A program made the position numbers and the translations under genes. A stretch of DNA of 64,000 nucleotides from Allofournierella massiliensis (GTDB lineage Bacteria > Bacillota > Clostridia > Oscillospirales > Ruminococcaceae), in the NCBI RefSeq assembly GCF_021531255.1, contig NZ_JAFBIO010000001.1, forward strand, positions 248,001 to 312,000, written 5' to 3'. This document shows positions 18,572 to 26,920 of the stretch, piece by piece. The notes beneath the pieces were generated by a model. That model was not told the DNA's origin, did not search any database, and saw only the letters and a list, made by a program, of their open reading frames with translations. Numbering within the stretch: position 1 is the first letter of the stretch; every line of letters begins with the position of its first letter.

Positions 18572-19731
18572 AAAGGTTCTCCTTTGGAAAGATGTGCGAT
18601 GCCCAACAGCTGCTCTGTTACGATCTGCCAGGTAAAATGTTCCAGCAGATTCTGGCGGGTCTTTTGGGCGGCTTGCCGGCCCCAATCCGGGCTTTCCATG
18701 GCCTGCCGCAGGGCCTCAGCCAGCTGGTCCACCGTATAGTCCGGAGGCAGCTGCAGGCCGTAGCTTTCGTCCCGCAGCAACTCACCGCTGCCTCCGGTGA
18801 CCGTGGTCAGGATGGGGCAGCCGCAGGCTGCCGCTTCCAGAAAGGTGGTGGGAAAACCCTCAGCGTACCGGGTGGGCAGGCAGTACAGGTTTGCCTGCCG
18901 GTACAGTTGGAGTACACGGGGATAGGGGACACTGCCCGCAAAGAAAACGCCCTGTGGCGCAGAGGCTTTCAGACTGGCCAGCTGGGGGCCGTCCCCCGCC
19001 ACCACCAGGGCTGTGCCGGGAAGGTCGGCCATCTGAAAGGCCTGGATCAGTTCGCCCACACCTTTTTCGGGAATGATCCGCCCCACAAAGGCAGCCAGGC
19101 GGGTATCCGGGGAAAGCCCCAGATCCTGCCGCCAGTCAAAGGGCGGCTCGTTGGCCAGGATCCTTTCCAGCTCTGCTGGGTCTACCGCGTTGTACAGGGT
19201 GCCCTCGGCCCGGATGCCGAAATGTTCCAGCCAGCGGCAGACCGCCTGGCTCACTCCGTAGAAACGGGAACAATACCGGCGAAGAAAACGGCAGGCCAGG
19301 TGCTCGTAGCAGTGGCCGGCCAGCCCAACAAGCCCCCCGCCCATGGGCAGGTGACCGGTGGAATGCTCCACCAGGATGGCGGGGATATGCCGCTTGCTGC
19401 AGGCCCGGGCAGCATACAGACTGCTCAGATAAAACCGGGCGTTGATCAGGCAGAAATCGGGGTTCTGCGCCCAGATCCGGGCCAGCCCGGCCCGCAGCTG
19501 CCTGCCCGGCTTCAGAACCGGGAAGCGCCCGTTCATCAGGGGCCATACCGGCAGCCGGAAGACCCGGATTCCGTTTTCGTCGGTCTCCTCCTGAGGCAGG
19601 CCCGGCAGGGCGCTGGTGACCACCAGCACCCGATGGCCCGCCTGGACTGCCCGCTTGGCCAGGTTAAAGGTGTAGCGCTCCACCCCGCCCACTGTGGGCA
19701 GATACTGAGCGGAAAAGAAACACAGGGTCAC
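18565..19731 (-). CDS. Family 4 (GT-B) glycosyltransferase
   Basis: A 388-aa retaining GT-B enzyme. The N-terminal half has the GGVERYTFNLAKR motif of GT4 enzymes. The C-terminal half has VGRIIPEKGVGELIQAF and the EGFPTTFLEA nucleotide-sugar motif (E-x7-E). No membrane helix is seen. It likely adds a sugar during polysaccharide assembly in the cytoplasm; donor and acceptor cannot be read from the sequence. It lies 24 bp after the upstream GT2-GtrA gene. Confidence 0.85.
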   Translation of the reverse strand: MTLCFFSAQYLPTVGGVERYTFNLAKRAVQAGHRVLVVTSALPGLPQEETDENGIRVFRLPVWPLMNGRFPVLKPGRQLRAGLARIWAQNPDFCLINARFYLSSLYAARACSKRHIPAILVEHSTGHLPMGGGLVGLAGHCYEHLACRFLRRYCSRFYGVSQAVCRWLEHFGIRAEGTLYNAVDPAELERILANEPPFDWRQDLGLSPDTRLAAFVGRIIPEKGVGELIQAFQMADLPGTALVVAGDGPQLASLKASAPQGVFFAGSVPYPRVLQLYRQANLYCLPTRYAEGFPTTFLEAAACGCPILTTVTGGSGELLRDESYGLQLPPDYTVDQLAEALRQAMESPDWGRQAAQKTRQNLLEHFTWQIVTEQLLGIAHLSKGEPLC

Positions 19732-19755
19732 GTACAGAACTCCTTTGCAAGAAGA

Positions 19756-20814
19756 TCAGCGGCGCTTATAGACAAATTCCCGCTGGATCTGGAAGCTGAT
19801 AAAGAACAGGAAGGTATCCACCAGAATCTTGGTCAGCTCTTCCGGCCCGCCAATCAGCCCATGCAGGTGGGTGACCAGCCAGGCGCTGCAGAACATCTGC
19901 ACCGCTGCCAGAGCCGCGTATTTCAGGGCGGAATAGATATAGCCCTCCTTGCTCTTGAAGACCACCCGGTGGTTCAGCAGGTAGTTGTAGGTGGCCGAGA
20001 GGATACGGGCCAGAACGGTGGCAGTGGAGATATATCCGATGCCCCAAAGCCCGGCCGGGAACGCACGGCAGAACAGGGAAAAGAGCAGAAGATCCACCAC
20101 GCTGGAAGAAAGGCTGGAAAAGAGGAATTTCCCGAAGATGGAGCAGATTCGCAGGGAATCCCGCACCGGATGAAAATGGGTGGAGTGGTTTTCCTTGGAA
20201 TCATACACCGTCAGGATGGGAACCTCGGTGATGGGCACGCCTGCTTCCTTGGTGTCGATGAGCATGTTGCTCTCGAATTCAAACCGCTCGCCCTGGGTGG
20301 AAAGCAGCTTTTTCATATATTCCCGGCTGATGCCCCGCAGGCCGGTCTGGGTGTCGCCAATCTTCAACCCCACCAGATAGCGGAACATCAGGCAGGTGAG
20401 CTTGTTGCCCATCCGGGATTTGGAGGGGACGCCCTCGGCATCAAAGTCCCGGCAGCCCAGGATCAGGTGATCCGGGTGGGCGGCCAGTGCCTCCATACAG
20501 GCCAGGATGCAGGCGGGGGTGTGCTGACCGTCCGAATCGGCGGTGACGCAGCCGGGGGCTTCCGGCCAGCGCAGAAGGCAGTAATTGAAGGCGTTTTTCA
20601 GGGCGCGGCCCTTGCCCAGGTTGACGGCGTGGCGCAGCACCACGCACCCCTTGGCTTCGGCGTCGTCGAAATAGGGTCGGTAGGCCGGTCCGCTGCCGTC
20701 ATCCACCAGCACGATGTTCTCGATGCCCTCCTGGCGCAGTTCGGCCAGCAATTGGGTCAGCCGGTCGTCCGGTTCCAGGGAAGGGATAATGAGGGGAATC
20801 TGTTTTGTGGTCAT
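19756..20814 (-). CDS. GT2-GtrA fusion: lipid-sugar synthase plus GtrA-like flippase domain
   Basis: A 352-aa two-domain protein. Residues 1 to about 225 form a GT2 domain (IPLIIPSLEPDDRL, LVDDGSG, TADSDGQHTP with the DXD). Residues of about 226-350 form a GtrA-like domain with four membrane helices ending in FQIQREFVYKRR. In this architecture the GT makes undecaprenyl-phosphate-sugar and GtrA is thought to flip it outward. It directly follows the DUF2142 protein, a likely user of such a donor. This is the second DPM1-like synthase in the operon. Confidence 0.85.
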   Translation of the reverse strand: MTTKQIPLIIPSLEPDDRLTQLLAELRQEGIENIVLVDDGSGPAYRPYFDDAEAKGCVVLRHAVNLGKGRALKNAFNYCLLRWPEAPGCVTADSDGQHTPACILACMEALAAHPDHLILGCRDFDAEGVPSKSRMGNKLTCLMFRYLVGLKIGDTQTGLRGISREYMKKLLSTQGERFEFESNMLIDTKEAGVPITEVPILTVYDSKENHSTHFHPVRDSLRICSIFGKFLFSSLSSSVVDLLLFSLFCRAFPAGLWGIGYISTATVLARILSATYNYLLNHRVVFKSKEGYIYSALKYAALAAVQMFCSAWLVTHLHGLIGGPEELTKILVDTFLFFISFQIQREFVYKRR

Positions 20815-20832
20815 GAGAAGGGATTCCTTTCG

Positions 20833-22896
20833 TCAGCGGGCAAGAATGGCAAGAAATGCGTTGAGAAGAACGCCCGCGTTGGCAAACGCCATATACAGGG
20901 CAGGCAGGGCGCCGGAAGGCTTGCTGCGGCTCAGCCAGCAGGGCCGCAAAGCCAGGCAGAGCAGCGGCAGAGCCGGCAGGAAGTACCGCCCCTGTAAACC
21001 GTAGATAGAGGTGTAGTAGGTGGGGGTCCAGGTAATACAGCCGGCCACGGCCAAACCCATGCAGGTCAGAGCCAGCAGGGCAGCGAATATCCGGCCGGAG
21101 GGCCTGGGCCAATCCCTTTCGCCCGGTTCGGGCAGGAGGGAGAAGGCCAGCAGCAGATACAAAAGCAATACCCAGCCCCAGCTCAGATCCAGGCTGTAAT
21201 AGCTCAGCTTGCCGCCCACCAGGGTTTTGAGATAATGTTCACTGTTTTCAATCAGGCTGTTGCCCACCAGCACAAGGGTCTGTGCCGGGTGGGAGAGAAT
21301 ATAGCCCGGGGAATAACAGATGGAATCCGGGTTCTGGGCCTGCTCTTCCAGGTTCCAGCTCTCGGCCACGCTCTCATCCATGGTTTCGATCTGGGCGGCC
21401 AGTTCTTCCGCTGAATCCGCTCGGTTGAACAGCCCGGCTATGGTGTAGCGGGCGCCGGAAGAAAGGAAAGCCAGTACACAGAGCAGGAGAAAACCGCCCT
21501 TGAGCAATCTGCTGCGTTTCGCCTGGCGGCCAAAACGGGCAGTCGGGATGAGCAGAAAGAGGGCGGCCAGGGGAAAGTAGACAGCCTTGGCCGGCACCAG
21601 CAGTACACCGGTGAGGATCAGTGCGCCCCACTGGAAAGGCTTGAGGGGGGATTTTTCCCCAAAGGCGGCATCCAGGCAGAGGGCGGTGAAGAGAAAGGCC
21701 AGGGAAAGGGTCAGACAGTCCCGGCTGAAAGAGGCAGCCAGGTGCAGGCTCATGGGCAGAAGCCCCACACAGGCAAAAATCTTTTTGCCGAAGGGGGCCT
21801 TTTTGATGGCCCAGGAGGTAAGCAGGGCATAAACGGCCAGGTTGGCCAGCCGGCCTATCACCAGGGTGGGCGTAAAGCCCAGCTTTAAAACGAAGCAAAG
21901 GGCCACCGCCAGGGAGCTTACCAGATACAGCATGTCGCTGTCATCCGCCTGCATCTCGGTATACAGCTGGAAATCTCCGGCAGAATCCGGGCTGCGGGTA
22001 AGGAGGGTATCGGCAAATTCCTGCCAGGTGAACACGGTGGTGTTCTGATCCTGCAAAAGCGGATTCTGGTCGCTGGGCCGCCGGTAGGTCTCGCTGAGCG
22101 GGACCGAGCCCAGTGGCAGTCGGCTGGTAAGGGTGGTGGCGATGGAAAAGCTCTGGTTGATGTGGAACTGTTCATCCGGTGCGGAGTAGGGGGGCAGCAC
22201 CAGGCAGTAAACCAAACCCAGGGACAGCACCAGAACAAAATACAGCCGGTGCAGGGCAGGGCGAAGCGCCAGCACCGCCCACAGGGTCAGGCTGAGGATC
22301 AGGCTCAGGGCCAGGGCCACCAGCCAGTAATACTGGCTCAGGAAAGAGCCGATCTGCCCGGTGGTCACCAGAAGGGCCAGCTGTCCTTCCAGAGACTGGC
22401 CGTCCGCCGTCAGTTCAACACCCTCGGCCGGGCTGCCGGAATACCCCAGGGAAAGCCTGCCTTCTCCCTGATAGGAGGGAGTGAGAGTGAGGGTATAGTA
22501 GGCGTCTTCCCGGCCTTCCACGACCCTATCCAGCCCAAGGCCGGTATACTGCCCGGGCAGGATATTTCCCATCTCGCCCCGGCTCTGGGCCAGGACCTCC
22601 CCAGTCTGGGCATCCGCCAGGGTGAGAAGGATCTCCCCTCGGGGCTGCACTTCGGTCACACCGAAGACAAAGGCCAGGGCATACAGATCCTCGCTGCAGG
22701 AAAAGGTCTGGGTCAGGGAATCTTCCAGATTTTCCGTATAGAGGGAGTAATCGTCGCTGACCCGCACCGAGGTGCTTTTGCTTTGGGCCGGGCGCACCTT
22801 CAGCAGCCAGACGCCGCCGAAGACGCAGAGGCAAAACCCCAGACAAAGCAGGGAGGCCAGCAGCGGCAGATGTTTTTTCAATAGCGATGCCTTCAC
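20833..22896 (-). CDS. DUF2142 polytopic membrane protein, probable GT-C-like enzyme
   Basis: A 687-aa protein with an N-terminal helix (about 10-32), an extracellular beta-rich domain of about 150 residues, and then about ten membrane helices. The DUF2142 signature PPYSAPDEQFHIN, with acidic residues placed like a GT-C loop-1 motif, lies near residue 235. The family is found in surface polysaccharide loci and is suspected to transfer sugars from lipid donors outside the membrane; no reaction is proven for it here. Its ATG overlaps the upstream HAD phosphatase gene by 4 bp. Confidence 0.75.
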   Translation of the reverse strand: MKASLLKKHLPLLASLLCLGFCLCVFGGVWLLKVRPAQSKSTSVRVSDDYSLYTENLEDSLTQTFSCSEDLYALAFVFGVTEVQPRGEILLTLADAQTGEVLAQSRGEMGNILPGQYTGLGLDRVVEGREDAYYTLTLTPSYQGEGRLSLGYSGSPAEGVELTADGQSLEGQLALLVTTGQIGSFLSQYYWLVALALSLILSLTLWAVLALRPALHRLYFVLVLSLGLVYCLVLPPYSAPDEQFHINQSFSIATTLTSRLPLGSVPLSETYRRPSDQNPLLQDQNTTVFTWQEFADTLLTRSPDSAGDFQLYTEMQADDSDMLYLVSSLAVALCFVLKLGFTPTLVIGRLANLAVYALLTSWAIKKAPFGKKIFACVGLLPMSLHLAASFSRDCLTLSLAFLFTALCLDAAFGEKSPLKPFQWGALILTGVLLVPAKAVYFPLAALFLLIPTARFGRQAKRSRLLKGGFLLLCVLAFLSSGARYTIAGLFNRADSAEELAAQIETMDESVAESWNLEEQAQNPDSICYSPGYILSHPAQTLVLVGNSLIENSEHYLKTLVGGKLSYYSLDLSWGWVLLLYLLLAFSLLPEPGERDWPRPSGRIFAALLALTCMGLAVAGCITWTPTYYTSIYGLQGRYFLPALPLLCLALRPCWLSRSKPSGALPALYMAFANAGVLLNAFLAILAR

Positions 22897-23405
22897 AGCT
22901 TTACTCCAAACCTACGGGCAGCCAAAGGCGCCCAGAGCCCTCGCTCTTCCAGATAACATTCCACGAATTGGCGTACAGCCCCCGAACCGCCTGGAAGTTC
23001 CGAGACGAAATCCGCCTGGGCCTTTACCTCCTTGGCGGCGTCGCAGGGGCATGCCGAAAGACCGCACAGGCGCATGGCCTCCAGGTCAATCAGGTCGTCC
23101 CCCACAAAGCCGGTTTCCTCCAGAGGGATGGAAAGCTCCTGGCAGAGCCGGCGCAGGGCATCGGGTTTGTTCTGTACATTTTGGATCACATGGGGGATCT
23201 TCAGCTCGGCGGCCCGGTTCTGTACGATCCGGCTTTCCCGGCCGGTGAGGACGGCCAGGGTAACGCCGGAATCCGCCATCAGCCGCAGGCCCAGCCCGTC
23301 CTTGATGGAAAAGGCCTTGCAGACCTCGCCTTCCGCGCCCATATAGATCTTGCCGTCGGTCAGGGTGCCGTCCACGTCCAGCACCAGCAGCCGGATGTCC
23401 TTCAT
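22893..23405 (-). CDS. KdsC-type HAD phosphatase (Kdo-8-phosphate or nonulosonate-9-phosphate phosphatase family)
   Basis: A 170-aa HAD-IIIA enzyme. Motif I is LDVDGTLTDGKIYMG with catalytic Asp10 and Asp12; LTGRESR (motif II), a Lys in VQNKPDAL, and GDDLIDLEAM (motif IV) follow. This set, with GKIY after motif I, is typical of KdsC and of the phosphatase domain of nonulosonate pathways. It overlaps the aldolase gene by 4 bp and shares an operon with a KdsB-type cytidylyltransferase, so a 2-keto-3-deoxy-sugar phosphate is the likely substrate. The exact sugar is unknown. Confidence 0.85.
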   Translation of the reverse strand: MKDIRLLVLDVDGTLTDGKIYMGAEGEVCKAFSIKDGLGLRLMADSGVTLAVLTGRESRIVQNRAAELKIPHVIQNVQNKPDALRRLCQELSIPLEETGFVGDDLIDLEAMRLCGLSACPCDAAKEVKAQADFVSELPGGSGAVRQFVECYLEERGLWAPLAARRFGVKL

Positions 23406-25030
23406 GCCTGGCCCTCCTCAAAGATGGGGGCAAAGCGGGAAGGAGTGAGGAAGCGGGGCAGTACGCCCTGGTGGTGCTCCTTCAGATCCTTCAGGGCGGC
23501 AGCCAGCCCCTCGTTGATGGCCGCTGCCTGCTGGGCGTCAAAGCTGCGTTCCATATCGGCGCTGGCAAAGTTCTGGGCTTTGGTGTCGTAGCCGTCCAGG
23601 CCGGCGATATATACCGCGCCGGGCCGGCAGCCATCCAGCAGGGTCAGCAGCAGCAGGGCCGCGTTGTCCGCATAGTAAAAACCGGGGCGCATCAGGGGGG
23701 CGATGTTCACCACCAGCTTGTTTTCGCCGGCGCTTTCTCTCAGATTGGAGGTAAAGAGAAGCCGGGCCTGGGAAAACCGCTCGGAATGCTTCCAGTAATC
23801 ATACCGCTTGGGGTTGGAGAAGAAGGCCAGGTCAGGCAGGGGCTTTTCCGGCTGAGGCAGTTGGTTCACCGTGATGACAAAGGCGTCCTTTTCCCGGATA
23901 AAGCGGTCAATTTCTTCCTCATGGGTGCGGCTGCTGGGGCCAGGCAGCACCAATACCACCGTGCGGCCTTCCACCAGGGAGGCAAAGGCCTTGCGGCTTT
24001 CGCTGTCGTCGCCGGTGCTGGCCAGGCAGCCGGCATAGAGCTTATCCACCAGGTCATAGTCATACCGTTTACGGATGGCCGGTTCCAGCTGTTCCAGCAC
24101 ATAGCGCATATCCTTAGTGCGGATGCTGGGCTTTTCGGAAAGATAGGTGATGTTGTGCACATGGGCGCTGTAGATGCCCGCCAGGAAATAGGGCACCGAA
24201 TATCCCCAGGTGCAGCGGGCCTTCATGCTGCCCATATAGTTGTCCACCGCGTCCAGCAGCACATCCAGGTCATAGTGCTTGCCCCACTTGCGGTTCAGGT
24301 AGTCGGCCACCAGCTCGGTGTTGGTGTTGCCGGCGCCCCGGCCCATGCCGCAGAGGGTGGCGTCGATGGTAATATCCCGCAGGCCCTTGGCCAGCCGGGC
24401 GAATTCCTGACTGAGGGCAAAGCTCATCTGCATGTTGTTGTGGCTGTGAAAGCCCATCCGGATGGAAGAATCCAGGTGGGAATGGATCACCCCAAACAGC
24501 CGCTGCAGGTCCTCGGGAAACATGCTGCCGAAGGTGTCCACCGTAGAAAGGGCCAGGGGCTTAAGCTGGTTCACGTCCCGGATCAGATCCAGCAGCTCTT
24601 CGTCGGAATAGCCCAGGATGTCCACCGGCTGGATATAGAGGTCATACCCCAGTTCCTGGATCCGGCGGCAGAAGGGCAAAACGTCCTTGCGCTCCTTTTT
24701 GAAGAAGCAGGCCCGCACACCGGTAATGCTGGTCCCGTCGCAGGGGTCCAGATTTTCGATGTGGTAACGGCTGTAGTCCGAGAGGGCCACATAGGCAACC
24801 CCTTCCCGCCGCTCTTTGGGCAGGTAAGGTTTGATTTGAGCGGAATTGTTGAAGATGGTGCTGCCGGGCTGGTGGGGCTCATCTTTCAGAAAACCCACCT
24901 CGATCACATCCACAGCGGCATCGGTGAGGCTTTGGATAAACCCCTTGATGAACTTATCGCCAAACTGGGTATCCACCAGATAGCCGCCGTCCCGCAGGGT
25001 ACAATCCAGAAGTTTGATATCTTTTTCCAT
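23402..25030 (-). CDS. HMGL-like (DRE-TIM) aldolase fused to an uncharacterised C-terminal domain
   Basis: A 542-aa protein. Residues 1 to about 280 form a DRE-TIM metallolyase barrel: DCTLRDGG at 9-16, a metal-binding HSHNN at 195-199 and GMGRGAGNT at 228-235, resembling 4-hydroxy-2-oxovalerate aldolases. Residues of about 355-542 form a second domain beginning VVLVLPGPSSRTH, with a faint likeness to DUF115/Maf-type nucleotide-binding folds; this resemblance is weak. It sits between kdsB-like and kdsC-like genes. I infer a C-C bond-forming step with pyruvate that yields a ketodeoxy sugar, in place of KdsA. The reaction is not established. Confidence 0.7.
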   Translation of the reverse strand: MEKDIKLLDCTLRDGGYLVDTQFGDKFIKGFIQSLTDAAVDVIEVGFLKDEPHQPGSTIFNNSAQIKPYLPKERREGVAYVALSDYSRYHIENLDPCDGTSITGVRACFFKKERKDVLPFCRRIQELGYDLYIQPVDILGYSDEELLDLIRDVNQLKPLALSTVDTFGSMFPEDLQRLFGVIHSHLDSSIRMGFHSHNNMQMSFALSQEFARLAKGLRDITIDATLCGMGRGAGNTNTELVADYLNRKWGKHYDLDVLLDAVDNYMGSMKARCTWGYSVPYFLAGIYSAHVHNITYLSEKPSIRTKDMRYVLEQLEPAIRKRYDYDLVDKLYAGCLASTGDDSESRKAFASLVEGRTVVLVLPGPSSRTHEEEIDRFIREKDAFVITVNQLPQPEKPLPDLAFFSNPKRYDYWKHSERFSQARLLFTSNLRESAGENKLVVNIAPLMRPGFYYADNAALLLLTLLDGCRPGAVYIAGLDGYDTKAQNFASADMERSFDAQQAAAINEGLAAALKDLKEHHQGVLPRFLTPSRFAPIFEEGQA

Positions 25031-25072
25031 AATGGTCCTTTCTCCGCCCCGGCAAAGGGGCGGGCGAGAGGG

Positions 25073-25822
25073 TCACAGGCCCATGGCCTTATCCAGACCC
25101 AGACGCTTGATCTCAGCGATGACCTGCTCCAGGTGCTGGGGCAGATCCACGCTGATGTTTTCCAGGGTGGTCTCGCCAAAACGCATCTTGTAGCCGGCCT
25201 GCATGGCACGCAGCGGCTCCACACATTCGGCGATTTCCAGGGAAGACTGAGGCATGGCCCCGAATTTCAAAAGGAAATCCCGCTTATAGGCATAGATGCC
25301 CACATGCTTGAACACATCCACATGGTCGGTGTCCTTGACGCCGCTGGGGATGGGATTGCGGGAAAAATACATGGCATCCATATGATCGTCGGTCACCACC
25401 TTGACGGTGCTGGGGGCCGCGATCAGTTCCGGATCGGTGATCTTCTTTTTCAGGCTGCCGAAATAGACCTCCGGGTCATCGAAAAGCCGGATGGCCTGGC
25501 GGATGATTTCCGGGTCCATGAGGGGCTCGTCCCCCTGGATGTTGATGAAAAGGTCGCCCTCCACCTTGGAGGCAACCTCCGCCACCCGGTCGCTGCCGGT
25601 GGGGTGATCGGGGCTGGTCATCACCACGTCCATGCCGTACTGCCGGCAGACGGACTCGATGCGCTCATCGTCGGTGGCCACATAGAGCTTGTCCAGTTCC
25701 TTCACCTTGCTGGCCTGCTGGTACACCCACCAGATCATGGGCCGGCCGCAGATGTCGGCCAGGGGCTTGCCGGGAAAACGGGAGGAGCGATAACGGGCAG
25801 GGATTACGCCGATGATTTTCAT
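25073..25822 (-). CDS. kdsB: KdsB-type CMP-3-deoxy-manno-octulosonate cytidylyltransferase
   Basis: Activates a ketodeoxy sugar with CTP to give a CMP-sugar. The 249-aa protein is full length for KdsB, with VIPARYRSSRFPGKPL at the N-terminus, ATDDERI, HPTGSDRVAE and the metal-binding NIQGDEPLM segment. KdsB is typical of Gram-negative LPS synthesis; here it lies in a Gram-positive-type genome beside Wzm/Wzt. Specificity for Kdo itself, rather than a related sugar, cannot be decided. The start at 25822 follows an AAGAGGTG site. The next gene starts 42 bp downstream. Confidence 0.85.
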   Translation of the reverse strand: MKIIGVIPARYRSSRFPGKPLADICGRPMIWWVYQQASKVKELDKLYVATDDERIESVCRQYGMDVVMTSPDHPTGSDRVAEVASKVEGDLFINIQGDEPLMDPEIIRQAIRLFDDPEVYFGSLKKKITDPELIAAPSTVKVVTDDHMDAMYFSRNPIPSGVKDTDHVDVFKHVGIYAYKRDFLLKFGAMPQSSLEIAECVEPLRAMQAGYKMRFGETTLENISVDLPQHLEQVIAEIKRLGLDKAMGL

Positions 25823-25915
25823 ATGCGAAAACACCTCTTTTTGGTTTTGCTCCCTCAAAGGAGGGAGCGCTGGGCCCCGCCCGCAGAGGGGCGGCGGCGG
25901 AAACTACAAAGCAAA

Positions 25916-26902
25916 TCAGCGATAGGGCTCGATAAAATCATACCCCAGGCTGATCTTTTCGTCGGCACATTTCAGATTTGCCACCGAAGCGGTGCAAAGC
26001 CCCACCGCCCGGGCAAACCGCACTTCAAAGCAGTAATCCAGCAATTCAGAGGGCATGAACCGGTCCAGCACCACCGCCTGCGGGAACAGGGCCTTGTAAT
26101 CGGTGGTATCCCGGGGATGGGTCTTGATAAAGAGCTGGTAGCCCTGGGCGTATTGGGCGGCCACATCCAGACAAAGCCGATTCTGGGCTTCCTGGCTGGG
26201 CAGATCCCGGTCCACATAAAAGCTGCGGGGCAAAAGCAGGCAGGCAGGCCGGTCGGTGGCAGGCAATTCGCCGCTCACAAAGACCCGGCGGATCACACCC
26301 CGCTTATCAGGGCCAAAACTCTCCAGCAGCTGAAGCGGATCGATGGCAATGGCCTTTTCCTGGTAATAGGGCACCTGGGAGGGATCACTCATCTCCACCC
26401 CGTCCACCCCACGGTAGCCGCCCCAATACAGGTAGCCCCTGCCGCTCTGCCGCCGCCGCTCAAAATCCGGCAGGGCACGCTGGCGGTCAATGTGGATATT
26501 GGAGGGATGGGCCAGATGGTTGCGGGTATCCTCCCCCAGGATATAGTGGACGCCCCAATCCTGAAGCCAGCGGCCCAGAGGGGTCCAGTCGTTGTAGATA
26601 CAGATCTGCCCATAGGCCCGGGGATCCAGGGAAAATCCGGCCAGACGCAGGGCACGCCGCTGCATGGGGTGCCCCAGCAGGGCCCGCCAGCCTTTTTGGG
26701 GCGGAGCCGGCCAGTGCTCGTCCGGATAGGTGAGTACCTGCCCGAAAACCCCGCTGGCCGAAAGCCGGCGGGCAAGTTCTTCCCGCCCGGGGATGGCCTC
26801 GCTGAGAATGATATCCGCAGGCCGGGGCCGGGCCAGTACCTTGATGAGAGAGGCCAGCACATGGTATTGGGTGTGGCAGATGAAAAGATCAGGCTTTGTC
26901 AT
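25916..26902 (-). CDS. Sialyltransferase-like (GT52/polysialyltransferase-type) glycosyltransferase
   Basis: A 328-aa protein that resembles GT52-type and capsular sialyltransferases in outline: an N-terminal ICHTQYHVLASLIK motif, a central YILGEDT region, and a C-terminal FIKTHPRDTTDYKALFP followed by a PSELL segment. Those enzymes use CMP-sugars, which fits the adjacent KdsB-type gene. I propose that it transfers the CMP-activated ketodeoxy sugar to the glycan in the cytoplasm before export. It has no membrane helix. The assignment is by motif resemblance only; another GT-B role is possible. Confidence 0.6.
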   Translation of the reverse strand: MTKPDLFICHTQYHVLASLIKVLARPRPADIILSEAIPGREELARRLSASGVFGQVLTYPDEHWPAPPQKGWRALLGHPMQRRALRLAGFSLDPRAYGQICIYNDWTPLGRWLQDWGVHYILGEDTRNHLAHPSNIHIDRQRALPDFERRRQSGRGYLYWGGYRGVDGVEMSDPSQVPYYQEKAIAIDPLQLLESFGPDKRGVIRRVFVSGELPATDRPACLLLPRSFYVDRDLPSQEAQNRLCLDVAAQYAQGYQLFIKTHPRDTTDYKALFPQAVVLDRFMPSELLDYCFEVRFARAVGLCTASVANLKCADEKISLGYDFIEPYR

Positions 26903-26920
26903 GAAAAACCTCTGGGTCGG

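Noticed and set aside
25073-26902. Reading the CMP-sugar genes as a plain sialic acid pathway
   Set aside because: The cytidylyltransferase has KdsB-type motifs rather than NeuA-type, and no neuB or neuC is present in the window. Sialic acid is not excluded but is not the best reading.
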